From Thermodesulfobacteriota bacterium (lineage in GTDB: Bacteria; Desulfobacterota_D; UBA1144; Nemesobacterales; CSP1-2): a stretch of DNA of 49,804 nucleotides. A model generated the notes under the pieces. That model had not been told where the DNA came from and searched no databases. It was given only the letters and a program-made list of their open reading frames with translations. Positions 35,512 to 44,931 of the stretch are shown one piece after another; within the stretch, counting starts at the first letter, position 1, and the number at the start of each line of letters is the position of its first letter. The stretch covers positions 1 through 49,804 of the forward strand of contig DATMAT010000003.1 in the NCBI GenBank assembly GCA_035559815.1, given 5' to 3'. The position numbers were made by a program, and so were the translations under genes.

Positions 35512-36630
35512 ATGAAGTATTTACGAATAACATTAATTATTTTTGCAAGTATCCTCCTATTCTCTACCTGGAGCGTCTTTTCAGCCAAAGGACAATGGGT
35601 AAAAAGAGACCACCGATGGCAACTGCGTGGCCCCTGGAACTGGTCTCTAAGCCGTGAGTTGCCCCAGCTATTTCGGGAATTCAACGGAATTGACTTTGGC
35701 CACGCTCGTGCGGCCCTAGCCTTACTCAAAACGCAAGATCCACACCAGATCGAGAAAGCACGCCTGGAAGTGCTTAACTTTATATTCAGTTCGCCTAGCG
35801 TTGCCCCAGACGAAGTGCAAATAGCACCTACTTTCGCCGAGATGGCATGGGAGGTTCAGCGCACATTTAATTGGGCGCACACCTTCCACCGCAGTCTTTA
35901 TGATCTCCTTTCGAGCGACAAGGTAAAGGACAAAGATAGCGCTTACCAAAAAATTCTTGCTGATTACCTAAAGATGCCGGAAGCAATCACCACTCACCCG
36001 CTTGACCACCACGGAAGACTATGGAGCTTCCCCGAATCCAAGTCTTTTCGCGACAAGTTCCCTAAATTTAATTCTCAGATCTGGGCTTATCACTGGCTCC
36101 AAGCTGCCGTATATGATGTTCAGCTTATGGGTGACGTAAAGAAACAAAAAGAGCTAATGCCGAAGATCATTGAGCACTACCATGGCTATCTCAAAAACCC
36201 GCCACTCGAATGGCAGTACATGCCCATGATGTATGAAGTAGCACCCGATTTCTCCAGCAAGTATCCGGAGGCGGCGGCAATCTTCGATAACCTGCACATG
36301 CTCCACGACAATGTAGATGACATACTGAGCCGCCCCGATCTTTACCCGACTTTGGAGGCAAAGCGGGAAGCAATCTTGAAAAGACTGGATATTTACCTTC
36401 ATCGTAACCACGAGACTAGGGAACGCTATGGTGAATACCATGCAACCACATCGAACGGCGAACACGCCGGACATGAAATGAGTGGACACGACATGGAAAT
36501 GGACATGGGTCCTCGTCCGCCATCGGCTGAGGAGGTACTTTTCGGAAAGGCATCAGGGGACCATAGCCATCAACCCGAAGAGATATCCGCTCCTCATCGC
36601 CACAAGCACTACACCGGAGGTGATAAATGA
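35512..36630 (+). CDS. Periplasmic protein with His/Met-rich C-terminus, unknown
   Basis: I do not know a named family. The 372-residue protein has a signal peptide (1-24) and a helical core of about 290 residues with W-A-H-T-F-H-R-S-L-Y, W-A-Y-H-W-L-Q, I-F-D-N-L-H-M-L-H-D and Y-M-P-M-M-Y. The tail (about 320-372) is full of H, M and D/E: N-G-E-H-A-G-H-E-M-S-G-H-D-M-E-M-D-M-G and H-S-H-Q. The many His and Met residues suggest Cu or Ag binding in the periplasm. Its stop overlaps the start of the outer-membrane gene (ATGA), so they are coupled. Similar unnamed proteins exist elsewhere, as far as I recall. Confidence 0.7.
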   Translation: MKYLRITLIIFASILLFSTWSVFSAKGQWVKRDHRWQLRGPWNWSLSRELPQLFREFNGIDFGHARAALALLKTQDPHQIEKARLEVLNFIFSSPSVAPDEVQIAPTFAEMAWEVQRTFNWAHTFHRSLYDLLSSDKVKDKDSAYQKILADYLKMPEAITTHPLDHHGRLWSFPESKSFRDKFPKFNSQIWAYHWLQAAVYDVQLMGDVKKQKELMPKIIEHYHGYLKNPPLEWQYMPMMYEVAPDFSSKYPEAAAIFDNLHMLHDNVDDILSRPDLYPTLEAKREAILKRLDIYLHRNHETRERYGEYHATTSNGEHAGHEMSGHDMEMDMGPRPPSAEEVLFGKASGDHSHQPEEISAPHRHKHYTGGDK

Positions 36631-37400
36631 ACCGCTTGTTCATCATATATCTGCTATCCGTCTTAGCTCTTGGATTAAATGGTTCCCTCGTACAAGCAAT
36701 AGACCACAGCAACTTGGACGAAGGACGGCCGTTACGCGTGGAAGACCCTTACCCTATTGCATACCGAGAATTAGCGCTCGAAGCCGGAGTGGGATTTAGT
36801 ATAAACCGCCGTAGCGACGACAGCTTTCTTTCCTCCGTTGAACTTCTTTACGGCGCTTACCCCAACCTTCAGGTAGGTATTGGTACAAGTCTTTCTACCG
36901 AACCTGACAACGAGCAAGCCAAATTCGGCGATATCGAACTGGAGGCCCTCTACAACTTCAATCAGGAGACTCTCCGAATTCCGGCCCTGGGTGTAAAGCT
37001 AGAGTTCACTATCCCCTCCGGAGTTGATTCGCCCGGAACCGCGGCAAAAATCAAGGGACTTATGACAAAATCTTACGGCCGCCTTAGCACCCACATCAAT
37101 GCCGGTTATCAGTATCTTAACGGGGATAGAGATGGAAAGAGAGACAACCGTCTCGAATTCATACTAGGAGCCAGTTATCCGGTAGGTGCACCCCAGTATA
37201 CACGGCTGACCATCATAGGAGATGTCTTTACCGACCTATCCGTCCAGCGTGATGACTCGAGTATTGTTGGCACAGAATTCGGTTTCCGTTATCAATTGAC
37301 CCAAAGAACCGTATGGGATGCCGGAGCGGGAACGGAGTTCGCCGGTGAATCCGAGCGTTCGTTATTTTACTTCACAACCGGTATATCTGTTGGGTTCTAG
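36627..37400 (+). CDS. Outer-membrane beta-barrel protein
   Basis: The 257-residue protein has a signal peptide (about 1-24), then alternating amphipathic strands typical of a barrel (E-L-A-L-E-A-G-V-G-F-S-I, N-L-Q-V-G-I-G-T-S-L-S, G-V-K-L-E-F-T-I-P-S-G). It ends with an aromatic strand F-Y-F-T-T-G-I-S-V-G-F, the usual BAM signal. It resembles the MetA-pathway/transporter-like barrel group. It is translationally coupled to the His-rich protein (ATGA overlap), so the pair may move metal across the outer membrane or sequester it there. Substrate is unknown. Confidence 0.78.
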   Translation: MNRLFIIYLLSVLALGLNGSLVQAIDHSNLDEGRPLRVEDPYPIAYRELALEAGVGFSINRRSDDSFLSSVELLYGAYPNLQVGIGTSLSTEPDNEQAKFGDIELEALYNFNQETLRIPALGVKLEFTIPSGVDSPGTAAKIKGLMTKSYGRLSTHINAGYQYLNGDRDGKRDNRLEFILGASYPVGAPQYTRLTIIGDVFTDLSVQRDDSSIVGTEFGFRYQLTQRTVWDAGAGTEFAGESERSLFYFTTGISVGF

Positions 37401-37774
37401 CTTACTTAAGGAGACTGAAAATTATTTCGGCAACCAGTTTATGGAGATATAGAGGCTTAAGTGTTTAAATATAATTAGAATCATGGCAAAGTGAATTCGA
37501 TATAATTTTTAAGGTCATAATATTAAGAGTAGCTCACCAGCTCCCTAGATATAATCAAGGCAGGTTTTGCTGGTGACTCGATGGCTGCAGGGAACGTATA
37601 TATGAGTTCTTTACAATTGCCTTTTATATGCGCTTTATCTCTAAATTTGTGTATCAAGTTAATAACGTCAATGAATAACGAATATCATTTTATCACCCAA
37701 TGGCTTGTCGTGAAAATAGACTAAGGATAATTTAGATGAACCACACTGCAAGCCGCAGGGTATCCGAAAATTTC

Positions 37775-37829
37775 CCCTCCCTTGACGGGAGGGTATTCAG
37801 CCTGACCTTCCCCCGTGAAAGGGGGAAGG
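37775..37829. repeat. Two hairpin-forming intergenic repeats
   Basis: CCCTCCC/GGGAGGG (37775-37793) and CCTTCCCCC/GGGGGAAGG (37806-37829), joined by TATTCAGCCTGA. Nothing else is seen in the 500-bp gap 37401-37902 apart from AAGGAGG ahead of the next gene. Confidence 0.65.
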
Positions 37830-37902
37830 GACAACTCTTGTGGTAAACCACAGAGAATTTTAAAGTTAAAGACACCAAACCAAGGAATAAGGAGGATAAG
37901 AC

Positions 37903-38532
37903 ATGAGAATCTTAGGCATACTCATAGCGATAGTCATTTTATTAATAGCCGCATCCCTGGTTTTTATATACTCCGGTGTTTACAACGTCGCTGCCACGGA
38001 ACCTCATATCAAACCCGTCGAGTGGGTGCTTAATATGACATTGGCAAAATCGGTCAGCCGTCACGCAAAAGGAATCGTGGCACCTCCACTTACGGATGAT
38101 TCGATTGTGCAGACAGGCTTTGTCCATTACAAAGAAATGTGCGTTACCTGCCACGGCGCACCTGGTGTTTCCCCTTCCGAGCTAGCTAAGGGACTCAACC
38201 CGGAACCGCCTGAACTGGTAGAAGAACTGGAGGAGGGCGAATGGTGGAGCACCGAGCAGTTGTTCTGGATTACAAAATACGGAATCAAGATGACCGGCAT
38301 GCCCGCCTTTGGTCCTACACACAGCGATGAGGAAATATGGGCAATCGTGGCATTCCTGAAGCGCTTGCCTGATTTGTCTCCGGAAGAGTATCGAGCTATG
38401 GAGGAAGCAACCAAGGATAAACAACATGAGCACGGCCACAGTCATGAACATGGACAAATGCATGAACAAAAAGACAATGAGAAAAAAAGGGAAACTCACA
38501 TTCACGAGGACGGCAGCAAACATAGCCATTAA
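37903..38532 (+). CDS. Membrane-anchored c-type cytochrome with His-rich tail
   Basis: The 209-residue protein has an N-terminal TM anchor (4-24) and one haem site C80-V-T-C83-H84, with the distal Met likely M133 (T-G-M-P-A-F-G). The cytochrome domain (about 65-165) is of the small class-I type. The tail (about 172-209) is H-E-H-G-H-S-H-E-H-G-Q-M-H-E-Q and ends H-I-H-E-D-G-S-K-H-S-H, probably a metal-binding segment. It may move electrons in the periplasm while sensing or binding Cu. It sits just upstream of the CcmG/CcmH pair needed to mature it. GGAGG precedes the ATG. Confidence 0.87.
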   Translation: MRILGILIAIVILLIAASLVFIYSGVYNVAATEPHIKPVEWVLNMTLAKSVSRHAKGIVAPPLTDDSIVQTGFVHYKEMCVTCHGAPGVSPSELAKGLNPEPPELVEELEEGEWWSTEQLFWITKYGIKMTGMPAFGPTHSDEEIWAIVAFLKRLPDLSPEEYRAMEEATKDKQHEHGHSHEHGQMHEQKDNEKKRETHIHEDGSKHSH

Positions 38533-38676
38533 TCTAAATAGGACAGCCCTGCGTATCCGTTTAAACTTGACAAGCATACAACTGAAAAATATTCTTTTAT
38601 TTACTAACGTATTTTTTCCACTCATGGCCAATTCACTAATTATTACACCAGGGTTTTCCAATAAGAAGGACAGTAA

Positions 38677-39258
38677 ATGAAGATATTGAGCACTATAACC
38701 AAATTAGCCATCTTCGCCGGGATAGTAATGCTTCTGGGCCTTTTTGGCTATGCCCTTTTTGGAAACAGAGAGTTTCTGAAACCCTCGCCGCTGGTAGGTT
38801 CAGAGGCGCCTGAGTTTACCCTCGATCTCTTTGACGGTGGCCAACTAAAGCTCTCCGACCTGAGAGGAAAGGCCGTACTCTTGAATTTCTGGGCTTCCTG
38901 GTGTGCTCCCTGCCGGGATGAAGCACCGGCGCTGGAGGCATCCTGGATAAAACATAAAGATAAGAATGTCGTCTTTATAGGGGTGAACGTATGGGACGAC
39001 AAAGACATGGCACTTCAGTATATCCAAAAATTTGGTGGGGGGTATGTGAATGGGGTCGACCCAAAGGGTGAAATAGCCGTGGAATACGGAATAGCCGGAG
39101 TTCCAGAAACCTACTTTATAGACCCGTCGGGTAAAATAGTAGATAAGTACACCGGGATCCTCACAGAGCAAAGCATTGATTATTTTCTGGAAAGGGCGCT
39201 TTCATCCCCGCGGGCCGACCGCACAATCAGCGATGATATACCGGTTGAAATAAAATGA
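38677..39258 (+). CDS. Thioredoxin-like protein, CcmG/DsbE type
   Basis: The 193-residue protein has one TM anchor (about 9-28) and a periplasmic thioredoxin fold with W-A-S-W-C76-A-P-C79-R and the cis-Pro segment G-V-P-E-T-Y-F. The E-x-P-x-L-E-A-S-W spacing and G-V-N-V-W-D-D insert are typical of CcmG/ResA-like proteins, which reduce the haem-binding Cys of apocytochrome c. It overlaps ccmH by the ATGA at 39255-39258. Together with the cytochrome gene it forms a small maturation cluster, though ccmA-F are absent from the window. Confidence 0.88.
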   Translation: MKILSTITKLAIFAGIVMLLGLFGYALFGNREFLKPSPLVGSEAPEFTLDLFDGGQLKLSDLRGKAVLLNFWASWCAPCRDEAPALEASWIKHKDKNVVFIGVNVWDDKDMALQYIQKFGGGYVNGVDPKGEIAVEYGIAGVPETYFIDPSGKIVDKYTGILTEQSIDYFLERALSSPRADRTISDDIPVEIK

Positions 39259-39749
39259 CTAAAAGAAAAAAACTATTCATGAGGGTCATCGCCATAACTT
39301 TTTTAATAGCAGTCATATTGCCGACGGCCAACTCCGCAGGAGACAATATCGACGACCAGGTGAGGGAGATTTCATATCTTCTGATGTGTCCGGTCTGTCA
39401 GGGACAGACGGTTGAGGAATCCAACTCTCAACTGGCCAAAGACATGAGGACCATTATCAGAAAAAAATTAGAAGAGGGACAATCAAAAGAAGAGATAATC
39501 GCCTATTTTGTGGATAAATACGGTGAGACCATCCTCGGCGCTCCCCCGGCAAAGGGTAGCAATTGGATATTATGGCTCTTTCCAGCTTTTGCCCTGGTAA
39601 TAGGGGCATTTGGCCTGGGGATATTCTTATATAGGTCGAAAGGTAAAGAATCGGGGAACGTCCGAGAGAACTCAAAGAAGGCATTAATGAACGTCGAGAA
39701 TAAATATCTAGAGAAGATAGACCAGGAACTGACCAAGCTCGAACCTTGA
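39255..39749 (+). CDS. ccmH: Cytochrome c maturation protein CcmH/NrfF
   Basis: The 164-residue protein has a signal peptide (about 10-27), then the CcmH domain with L-M-C45-P-V-C48-Q-G-Q-T-V, the L-R-x-C-x-x-C-Q pattern that handles apocytochrome thiols. It then runs through Y-F-V-D-K-Y-G-E-T-I-L-G-A-P-P and a TM segment W-I-L-W-L-F-P-A-F-A-L-V. It belongs to System I. It is coupled to the upstream thioredoxin-like gene. Confidence 0.92.
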   Translation: MTKRKKLFMRVIAITFLIAVILPTANSAGDNIDDQVREISYLLMCPVCQGQTVEESNSQLAKDMRTIIRKKLEEGQSKEEIIAYFVDKYGETILGAPPAKGSNWILWLFPAFALVIGAFGLGIFLYRSKGKESGNVRENSKKALMNVENKYLEKIDQELTKLEP

Positions 39750-40383
39750 CCACCGGCTTATATTCTCAATCCTGCTCCCTTAACTGCCCTCCTCTCTTCT
39801 CCCCAATTATGGCCGCTTAATACCTGTCCCTCGGGAATTTGCTCTTAAGGAGCATTTTCTTCAAAGAGGGTTTTCTCATCAACGTCTCGTGTGCCGAAGC
39901 GACCTTGAACACCCGTATTAGATGTTCCGGATATATTTAGTGATTGGGTTGAAAAAGTATATGAACGTAATCCCGGTTAACCCCTATTGCCTCGATGCTT
40001 ATTTTACAAAACTCTTGCACCTTTATTCCGGCTACATTAATTACCTCGACTACATTTTTTCCTATGACAGATTTTATTTTGTCCTTGGAGAAAAATATCC
40101 TGACCACATACCTGGCTTCCATTGTTTCCTCCTTCGATTCTTATTAATACATGCAGCAGTACTAGTGCACCGGACAACCTACGACAACAAATGTGCCAGT
40201 ATTATTTTGTTCTAACTTGTTCGAACTACTGGTGTTTTCAATTTTTGTGATATGATACGGCAAAGAACCGGGCAGAGCTTGTCACCGGTTAACATTTTTC
40301 GTCCGTTTGAACTATCTATGGGGTAACTATGCAAACTGGGGGAAATATTACGGAAACGAAGGATGGGTAGTAACTAAATACAA
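39750..40383 (-). pseudogene. Gap with possible IS200-like transposase remnant (about 39780-40122)
   Basis: A 61-codon frame (39937-40122) has GAAGGAGG before its ATG and contains I-S-I-E-A-I-G-V-N-R-D-Y-V-H-I-L-F-Q, close to the H-x-H region of IS200/IS605 TnpA, followed by N-P-I-T-K-Y-I-R-N-I. After the stop, another frame (to about 39816) reads M-R-K-P-S-L-K-K-M-L-L-K-S-K-F-P-R. It looks like a short decayed gene, but the match is weak. No ends or flanking hairpins are visible. Confidence 0.35.
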
Positions 40384-40620
40384 TCATGACTTGAGCTGTG
40401 ACTTCAGAAAGTCTTTCAATCTTTTCCTCACATCGGCACTGACAAAGGTTCTTTCCTTTAGCTTTCCGGTAAGCTCCAGCATCCTTTTATATGTCCTGAC
40501 GAAGGCCTGACACTCCGGACACTCATGGAGATGCTTCTCCAGCTCCTCGAGCGTCTTATCATCCAGTTCCGCGTCTACATACTCCATTATGTTCTCGACC
40601 ACATCTTTACATAACGCCAT
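40384..40620 (-). CDS. Anti-sigma factor (zinc-finger, zf-HC2 type)
   Basis: The 78-residue protein has the anti-sigma zinc motif H-L-H-E-C-P-E-C near residue 30 (His-x3-Cys-x2-Cys) after an upstream Cys at the N-terminus (A-L-C-K-D). There is no TM segment, so it is a cytoplasmic ZAS-domain protein, the kind that releases its sigma factor on thiol oxidation or metal stress. Its ATG overlaps the stop of the sigma gene (TGATG), so it is made in step with it. Confidence 0.88.
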   Translation of the reverse strand: MALCKDVVENIMEYVDAELDDKTLEELEKHLHECPECQAFVRTYKRMLELTGKLKERTFVSADVRKRLKDFLKSQLKS

Positions 40621-41279
40621 CACTTTCCTCCACTCCATTCGTAAAAATAGTCTGAAAGCTTATCCCTCAAAAAGAGTCTTCCCCGGTGAAGTCTGGACTT
40701 TATTGCCGGAATGGAAAGCCCCAGTATCTCCGCCACCTCCTCATTAGACAACCCTTCCACATCCCTCAGGTGAAAGACTACCCTGTAGGATTCAGGGAGC
40801 TGGTTGACCGCCTTATCTATCATATCTATTGCTTCTTTACTAAAAAGCACTTTGTCCGGCCGGTCAGTCCAATCCTTTGATGCAATTCTACCCATGAGGG
40901 TTCCTTTCTCGTCATAAGGCGCGTAACCTTCAAGACTGACATCAGCTTCGTGCTTCTTCTCAGCCCTAAGGTGCATATAGCTAGCGTTAACCGCAATCCG
41001 GTAGAGCCAGCTCGAGAATTTAGACTCTCCCCTGAACGTATCAATTTTTTTTGTAAGTGTCAGAAATACCTCTTGTAGGATGTCTTCTGCATCGGTTGGG
41101 TTGCGGGTAATCCTGAGGGCCAATCCGTAAATTTTGTCCTGGTATCGTTTTAAGATTTCTTCATAAGCACCTATATCCCGTTGGCCAACGAAGAGACCTA
41201 TCAATTCTTCGTCGGACTTATACCCCTTCTCTCCCCGCAGCGAGCTTATAATCCTGTGCAGGAAGCTAGCATCTGCCAC
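40620..41279 (-). CDS. ECF RNA polymerase sigma factor (RpoE-like)
   Basis: The 219-residue protein has region 2 (Y-Q-D-K-I-Y-G-L-A-L-R-I-T-R-N-P-T-D-A-E-D-I-L-Q-E-V-F), the W-L-Y-R-I-A-V-N segment, and region 4 (L-P-E-S-Y-R-V-V-F-H-L-R-D-V-E-G-L-S-N-E-E-V-A-E-I-L). A GTG start has GGAGA upstream. It is paired with the zinc-finger anti-sigma. Its promoters cannot be seen from this sequence. Confidence 0.94.
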   Translation of the reverse strand: MADASFLHRIISSLRGEKGYKSDEELIGLFVGQRDIGAYEEILKRYQDKIYGLALRITRNPTDAEDILQEVFLTLTKKIDTFRGESKFSSWLYRIAVNASYMHLRAEKKHEADVSLEGYAPYDEKGTLMGRIASKDWTDRPDKVLFSKEAIDMIDKAVNQLPESYRVVFHLRDVEGLSNEEVAEILGLSIPAIKSRLHRGRLFLRDKLSDYFYEWSGGK

Positions 41280-41589
41280 TGGCTATTCTCCAGAAATGTA
41301 ACTCTCTAAGTATCGGCTGTTCCATTGCCTACCTAGGTGCTTCCTTATAGTCTACACAGCCTGGTGCCAAATCGCCATACAAATTAAAGCCAATTAAAAA
41401 TAGGCTTTTAATATTCACAATTACTAGTATAATAAGGAGAAATCCTCAGGGACGCGGAAGTGTATCTAGTCTCTAATATTGTATCTGGCTTATTTGCTTC
41501 AAATACAAATTAATCCGAGAGGGATCAAGCTTTGTTCATCGACCGAGTTACTTGAGCCAAAGAAACCTTTTAAGGAGGGATAACCGTAG
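41280..41589. other. Divergent intergenic region
   Basis: This gap lies between the sigma gene (minus strand) and the MoxR gene (plus strand). AGTATAAT occurs near 41424, a possible -10 for the MoxR operon, but no matching -35 is clear. No gene or repeat is seen. Confidence 0.35.
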
Positions 41590-42987
41590 ATGTTCCAAAA
41601 ACCGAGGACGATCGGAGAATTAAAGGCAAGCGAGTACAAGGTGCTATCGGTAAAAGAGGAAATGAGAAAGAACCTCATCGACAAGCTTCGACGAGGCGAG
41701 CCAAGGTTCCCGGGCATAATAGGCTACGAAGAAACGGTGATCCCGCAAATTGAAACCGCTATCCTTGCCGGACACGATATGATCCTCATCGGAGAAAGAG
41801 GACAAGCCAAGACCAGGTTAATCCGGCTGCTAGCCAGCTTGCTCGACGAAGAGATTCCGGTTATCAAGGGCAGTGAGATAAACGATAACCCCTATGCCCC
41901 GGTATCCAAAAAATGCCGTGAACTGGTCAAGGAATTCGGCGACGATACCGAAATCACCTGGATAAGAAGGGATGAAAGGTACGGGGAAAAACTAGCCACC
42001 CCAGATGTCTCTATCGCCGACCTGATAGGCGAGGTTGACCCGATAAAGGTGGCCGAGGGTAGATACCTTTCTGACGAGCTTACCATACACTTCGGACTCA
42101 TTCCCAGGAGCAATAGAGGCATATTTGCCATAAACGAACTGCCCGACCTGGTAGAGAAGGTCCAGGTGGGGCTTTTCAACATAATGGAGGAAAAGGACAT
42201 TCAAATCAAAGGATATAAAATAAGGCTCCCGCTGGATATGTGCATAGTGGCCACCGCAAACCCGGAAGACTATACGAACAGGGGAAGAATAATAACGCCC
42301 CTCAAAGACCGGTTCCAGTCTCAGATTAAAACTCACTACCCCCCGACCCAGAGCGATGAGATACGCATAATGGAACAAGAGGCTCGCACTTTGAGAAGAG
42401 AGGGATACACAATAAAGGTGCCTAACTTCATCAAACAAATAATTGCCGAAATAACCTTCCAGGCCAGAGGGTCGAATGAAATAAATCAACGCTCCGGGGT
42501 AAGCGTTAGGACAACCATCGCTAATTATGAGAGTATAATCGCCGCAGCCGAAAAAAGGGGTATTCAGATGGGGGAACGTGAAGTTGCTCCCCGGATTACC
42601 GATTTTAATGCTCTCCTGCCCTCTACCATTGGCAAGATAGAGCTGGAGTATCTGGGCGAAGATACATCCGAGGTAACGGTAGTGGAAAAACTGATCAAAA
42701 GATCGGTCAAGATAGTAATGGACTCCTATTTCCCATCCTTGAACGTATTCTCGGAACTTCTGGAGAGCTTTGAACATGGTTATGTCGAGGTATCGGATAC
42801 GATGTCATCCGAGGAGTATCTGGTAGGAGTGAAAGAAATCAAGGGGCTAAAAAAATGCATAGATACTCTTCAGGTCGAGCAAACTCCGGCCCAAATAGCC
42901 TCGGCCATTGAATTCATCCTAGAGGGTCTTCACCTTAGCAACAAACTAAACAAGGAAAAGGTACAGGGGAAAATCATATACAAATGA
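41590..42987 (+). CDS. MoxR-family AAA+ ATPase
   Basis: The 465-residue protein has a Walker A-like G68-E-R-G-Q-A-K-T, a Walker B-like G-I-F-A-I-N-E-L-P-D-L near 175, and the sensor regions of the magnesium-chelatase-I/MoxR group (V-A-T-A-N-P-E-D, P-L-K-D-R-F). Such ATPases act with a VWA-domain partner as chaperones that insert a cofactor or metal into a client enzyme. The partner gene overlaps by 4 bp. Client is unknown. Confidence 0.9.
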   Translation: MFQKPRTIGELKASEYKVLSVKEEMRKNLIDKLRRGEPRFPGIIGYEETVIPQIETAILAGHDMILIGERGQAKTRLIRLLASLLDEEIPVIKGSEINDNPYAPVSKKCRELVKEFGDDTEITWIRRDERYGEKLATPDVSIADLIGEVDPIKVAEGRYLSDELTIHFGLIPRSNRGIFAINELPDLVEKVQVGLFNIMEEKDIQIKGYKIRLPLDMCIVATANPEDYTNRGRIITPLKDRFQSQIKTHYPPTQSDEIRIMEQEARTLRREGYTIKVPNFIKQIIAEITFQARGSNEINQRSGVSVRTTIANYESIIAAAEKRGIQMGEREVAPRITDFNALLPSTIGKIELEYLGEDTSEVTVVEKLIKRSVKIVMDSYFPSLNVFSELLESFEHGYVEVSDTMSSEEYLVGVKEIKGLKKCIDTLQVEQTPAQIASAIEFILEGLHLSNKLNKEKVQGKIIYK

Positions 42988-44588
42988 CCACTACATATAG
43001 ATACCTAAAATGGAATGGGGCACAGAACGAGTTCAAACTGGATATCGAGGACTTCTTCAAGGAATTTTCCAACTTCCTCATGGAGGGATGGACCCCTGAT
43101 GAAGCGTTTGAATGGATCATGAAGCAGGGGATCCGCGGAGCAAAAATAAAGGTTATGGGAATCGATGCCCTTCGCTCCGAGCTGGCAAAATATAAGGAAA
43201 AAAAGTTTCAGTCCCATAACCTTAAGGAATCCCTATCCGGTATAAGAAAAGAGCTAACCGAGATTGTAGAAAAAGAGATAGACACCTTGAAAAACACCCT
43301 CTCGGTGATATCTTCCGATTATCAAAAGCGAAAAAACTTTCTTAAAAACCTTCCCGATAAGTTGAGCTCGGCCATTGAAGCCCTCTCTAGTTACGATTTC
43401 GTAGATTCCGAGGCCAAAAATAGATTGGAGAAGCTCAAAAAACAATTGGAGAATATCAAGAAGATTGAAAACTTCATAAACCGTTTCGGGGAGAGGTTTA
43501 AAGGGAAAAATCCTCTTAACTTCGACGAAACACTGGACCTCATCCACGAGTTTGAGGAGATAGAGACATTGGAGCATGGCCTCATGTCCGGCACTTTTGA
43601 AGAGTTGAGCCTCGACGATTTTCAAGAGATTTTGAGCGAAGAGGGATACAAATCAATCCTGGTTCTCCGGAACATCAAGTCATCGCTCGAGCAAACGGGT
43701 CTGGTTAAGATACGTGGACACTATACCGAACTCACGCCAAAAGGAATAAGGAAGGTTGGTGAGATCGCTTTGAGGGATATCTTCTCTTCCTTGAAGAAAC
43801 ATCAGTTTGGCGGGCACGAGACCAGGCAGCGGGGATTCGGGGCGATAAAGCCCGAAAACGTCAAGGAGTACGAATTCGGGGACCCGTTCAACTTAAACGT
43901 GGTCGGTACCCTTAAAAACTCGCTGGTCCGTCAAACCCGCGGAAGCCCGATAAAGGTCCATCCAGAGGATTTCGAAGTTTTTGACATGGAATACCACACC
44001 CAGTCCACCTCCGCATTACTGCTTGACCTAAGCTGGTCCATGAGTTTTCAGGGAAGATTTCCCGCGGCCAAGCGCGTTGCTCTGGCCCTCGACCACCTGA
44101 TCAGGACGCAGTTCCCCAGGGATAATCTTTATATAGTCGGATTCTCTACCAGAGCTAGAACCCTTACCACCGAGCAGTTGACTACCATCACCTGGGATTC
44201 AAACGACCCGTTCACCAACATACAGGAGGCGTTGATACTGGCATCGAGGATGCTTTCACGACACAAGACCCCAAACAAACAGGTAATACTGATTACCGAC
44301 GGCCAGCCCACAGCCTATTTTTTGGACGGATATCTTCAGGTAGAGCTCCCCATGTTTTTTGGAGGTCTAAGCCCCAGGGCAACCTTCGAGACCCTTAAGG
44401 AAGTGAAGCGACTAACCAGGAAGCAGATTACTATTAACACCTTCATGCTCGATGACAGCTCGTCTTTAAGAAGGTTTGTGGACGAGATGACCCGTATCAA
44501 TAGAGGGCGCGCCTTTTTTACCACCCCAAGCCAATTGGGGAAGTATCTCTTAGTCGACTATTTGAAGAGAAAAAAGAAGATGCTGTAA
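42984..44588 (+). CDS. VWA-domain protein, partner of the MoxR ATPase
   Basis: The 534-residue protein has a long helical N-terminal half (about 1-280; coiled-coil K-K-Q-L-E-N-I-K-K) and a C-terminal von Willebrand A domain with the MIDAS motif D-L-S-W-S-M-S near 350 (D-x-S-x-S), T-N-I-Q-E-A near 415 and I-T-D-G-Q-P near 435. VWA domains bind a metal ion and protein ligands. The ATGA overlap with the ATPase and the conserved pairing suggest a MoxR-VWA chaperone complex as in CoxD/CoxE or BchI/BchD. Confidence 0.9.
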   Translation: MTTTYRYLKWNGAQNEFKLDIEDFFKEFSNFLMEGWTPDEAFEWIMKQGIRGAKIKVMGIDALRSELAKYKEKKFQSHNLKESLSGIRKELTEIVEKEIDTLKNTLSVISSDYQKRKNFLKNLPDKLSSAIEALSSYDFVDSEAKNRLEKLKKQLENIKKIENFINRFGERFKGKNPLNFDETLDLIHEFEEIETLEHGLMSGTFEELSLDDFQEILSEEGYKSILVLRNIKSSLEQTGLVKIRGHYTELTPKGIRKVGEIALRDIFSSLKKHQFGGHETRQRGFGAIKPENVKEYEFGDPFNLNVVGTLKNSLVRQTRGSPIKVHPEDFEVFDMEYHTQSTSALLLDLSWSMSFQGRFPAAKRVALALDHLIRTQFPRDNLYIVGFSTRARTLTTEQLTTITWDSNDPFTNIQEALILASRMLSRHKTPNKQVILITDGQPTAYFLDGYLQVELPMFFGGLSPRATFETLKEVKRLTRKQITINTFMLDDSSSLRRFVDEMTRINRGRAFFTTPSQLGKYLLVDYLKRKKKML

Positions 44589-44931
44589 ATAGTAAATAGT
44601 TGAGAGTTAAGTGTGATAACCTAGACTTAATATTACATAAATCGTAGCAAGAACTTCTGACCTGGGCCACCGGTCATTCCCTCATGTTACACGATTAATA
44701 CCTTTGGGTACAAGCTTAAGCCGAGGTCTTCTGATTTGTCATTCCCACGAAGCTTGTCCTCGCGGAAGCGGGGAGTGGGAATCCAGTTTTTGATTATGGA
44801 TACCTGATTAATGATTTCGGGTATGACAAAGAGGCAGGAATCTGATGAGATCTATCTATTCAAGAATCGACACTATCTGAAATTTCAAATCTTGACTCTT
44901 GCAAAAAAATAATAAAAATGTCTTTCAACTC
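44589..44931. repeat. Gap with palindromic repeat (GTCATTCCCAC family, 44738-44785)
   Basis: The unit begins GTCATTCCCACGAAGC and ends GGAGTGGGAATCCAG, so the ends pair. It is related to 49507-49532. Short TTGAGAGTTAAG-type sequence near 44600 and its inverse near 44925 flank the gap. No gene is seen. Confidence 0.65.

Noticed and set aside
41992-42777. 261-codon open frame on the minus strand
   Set aside because: It is antisense to the conserved MoxR core; its composition reflects the coding strand of that gene.
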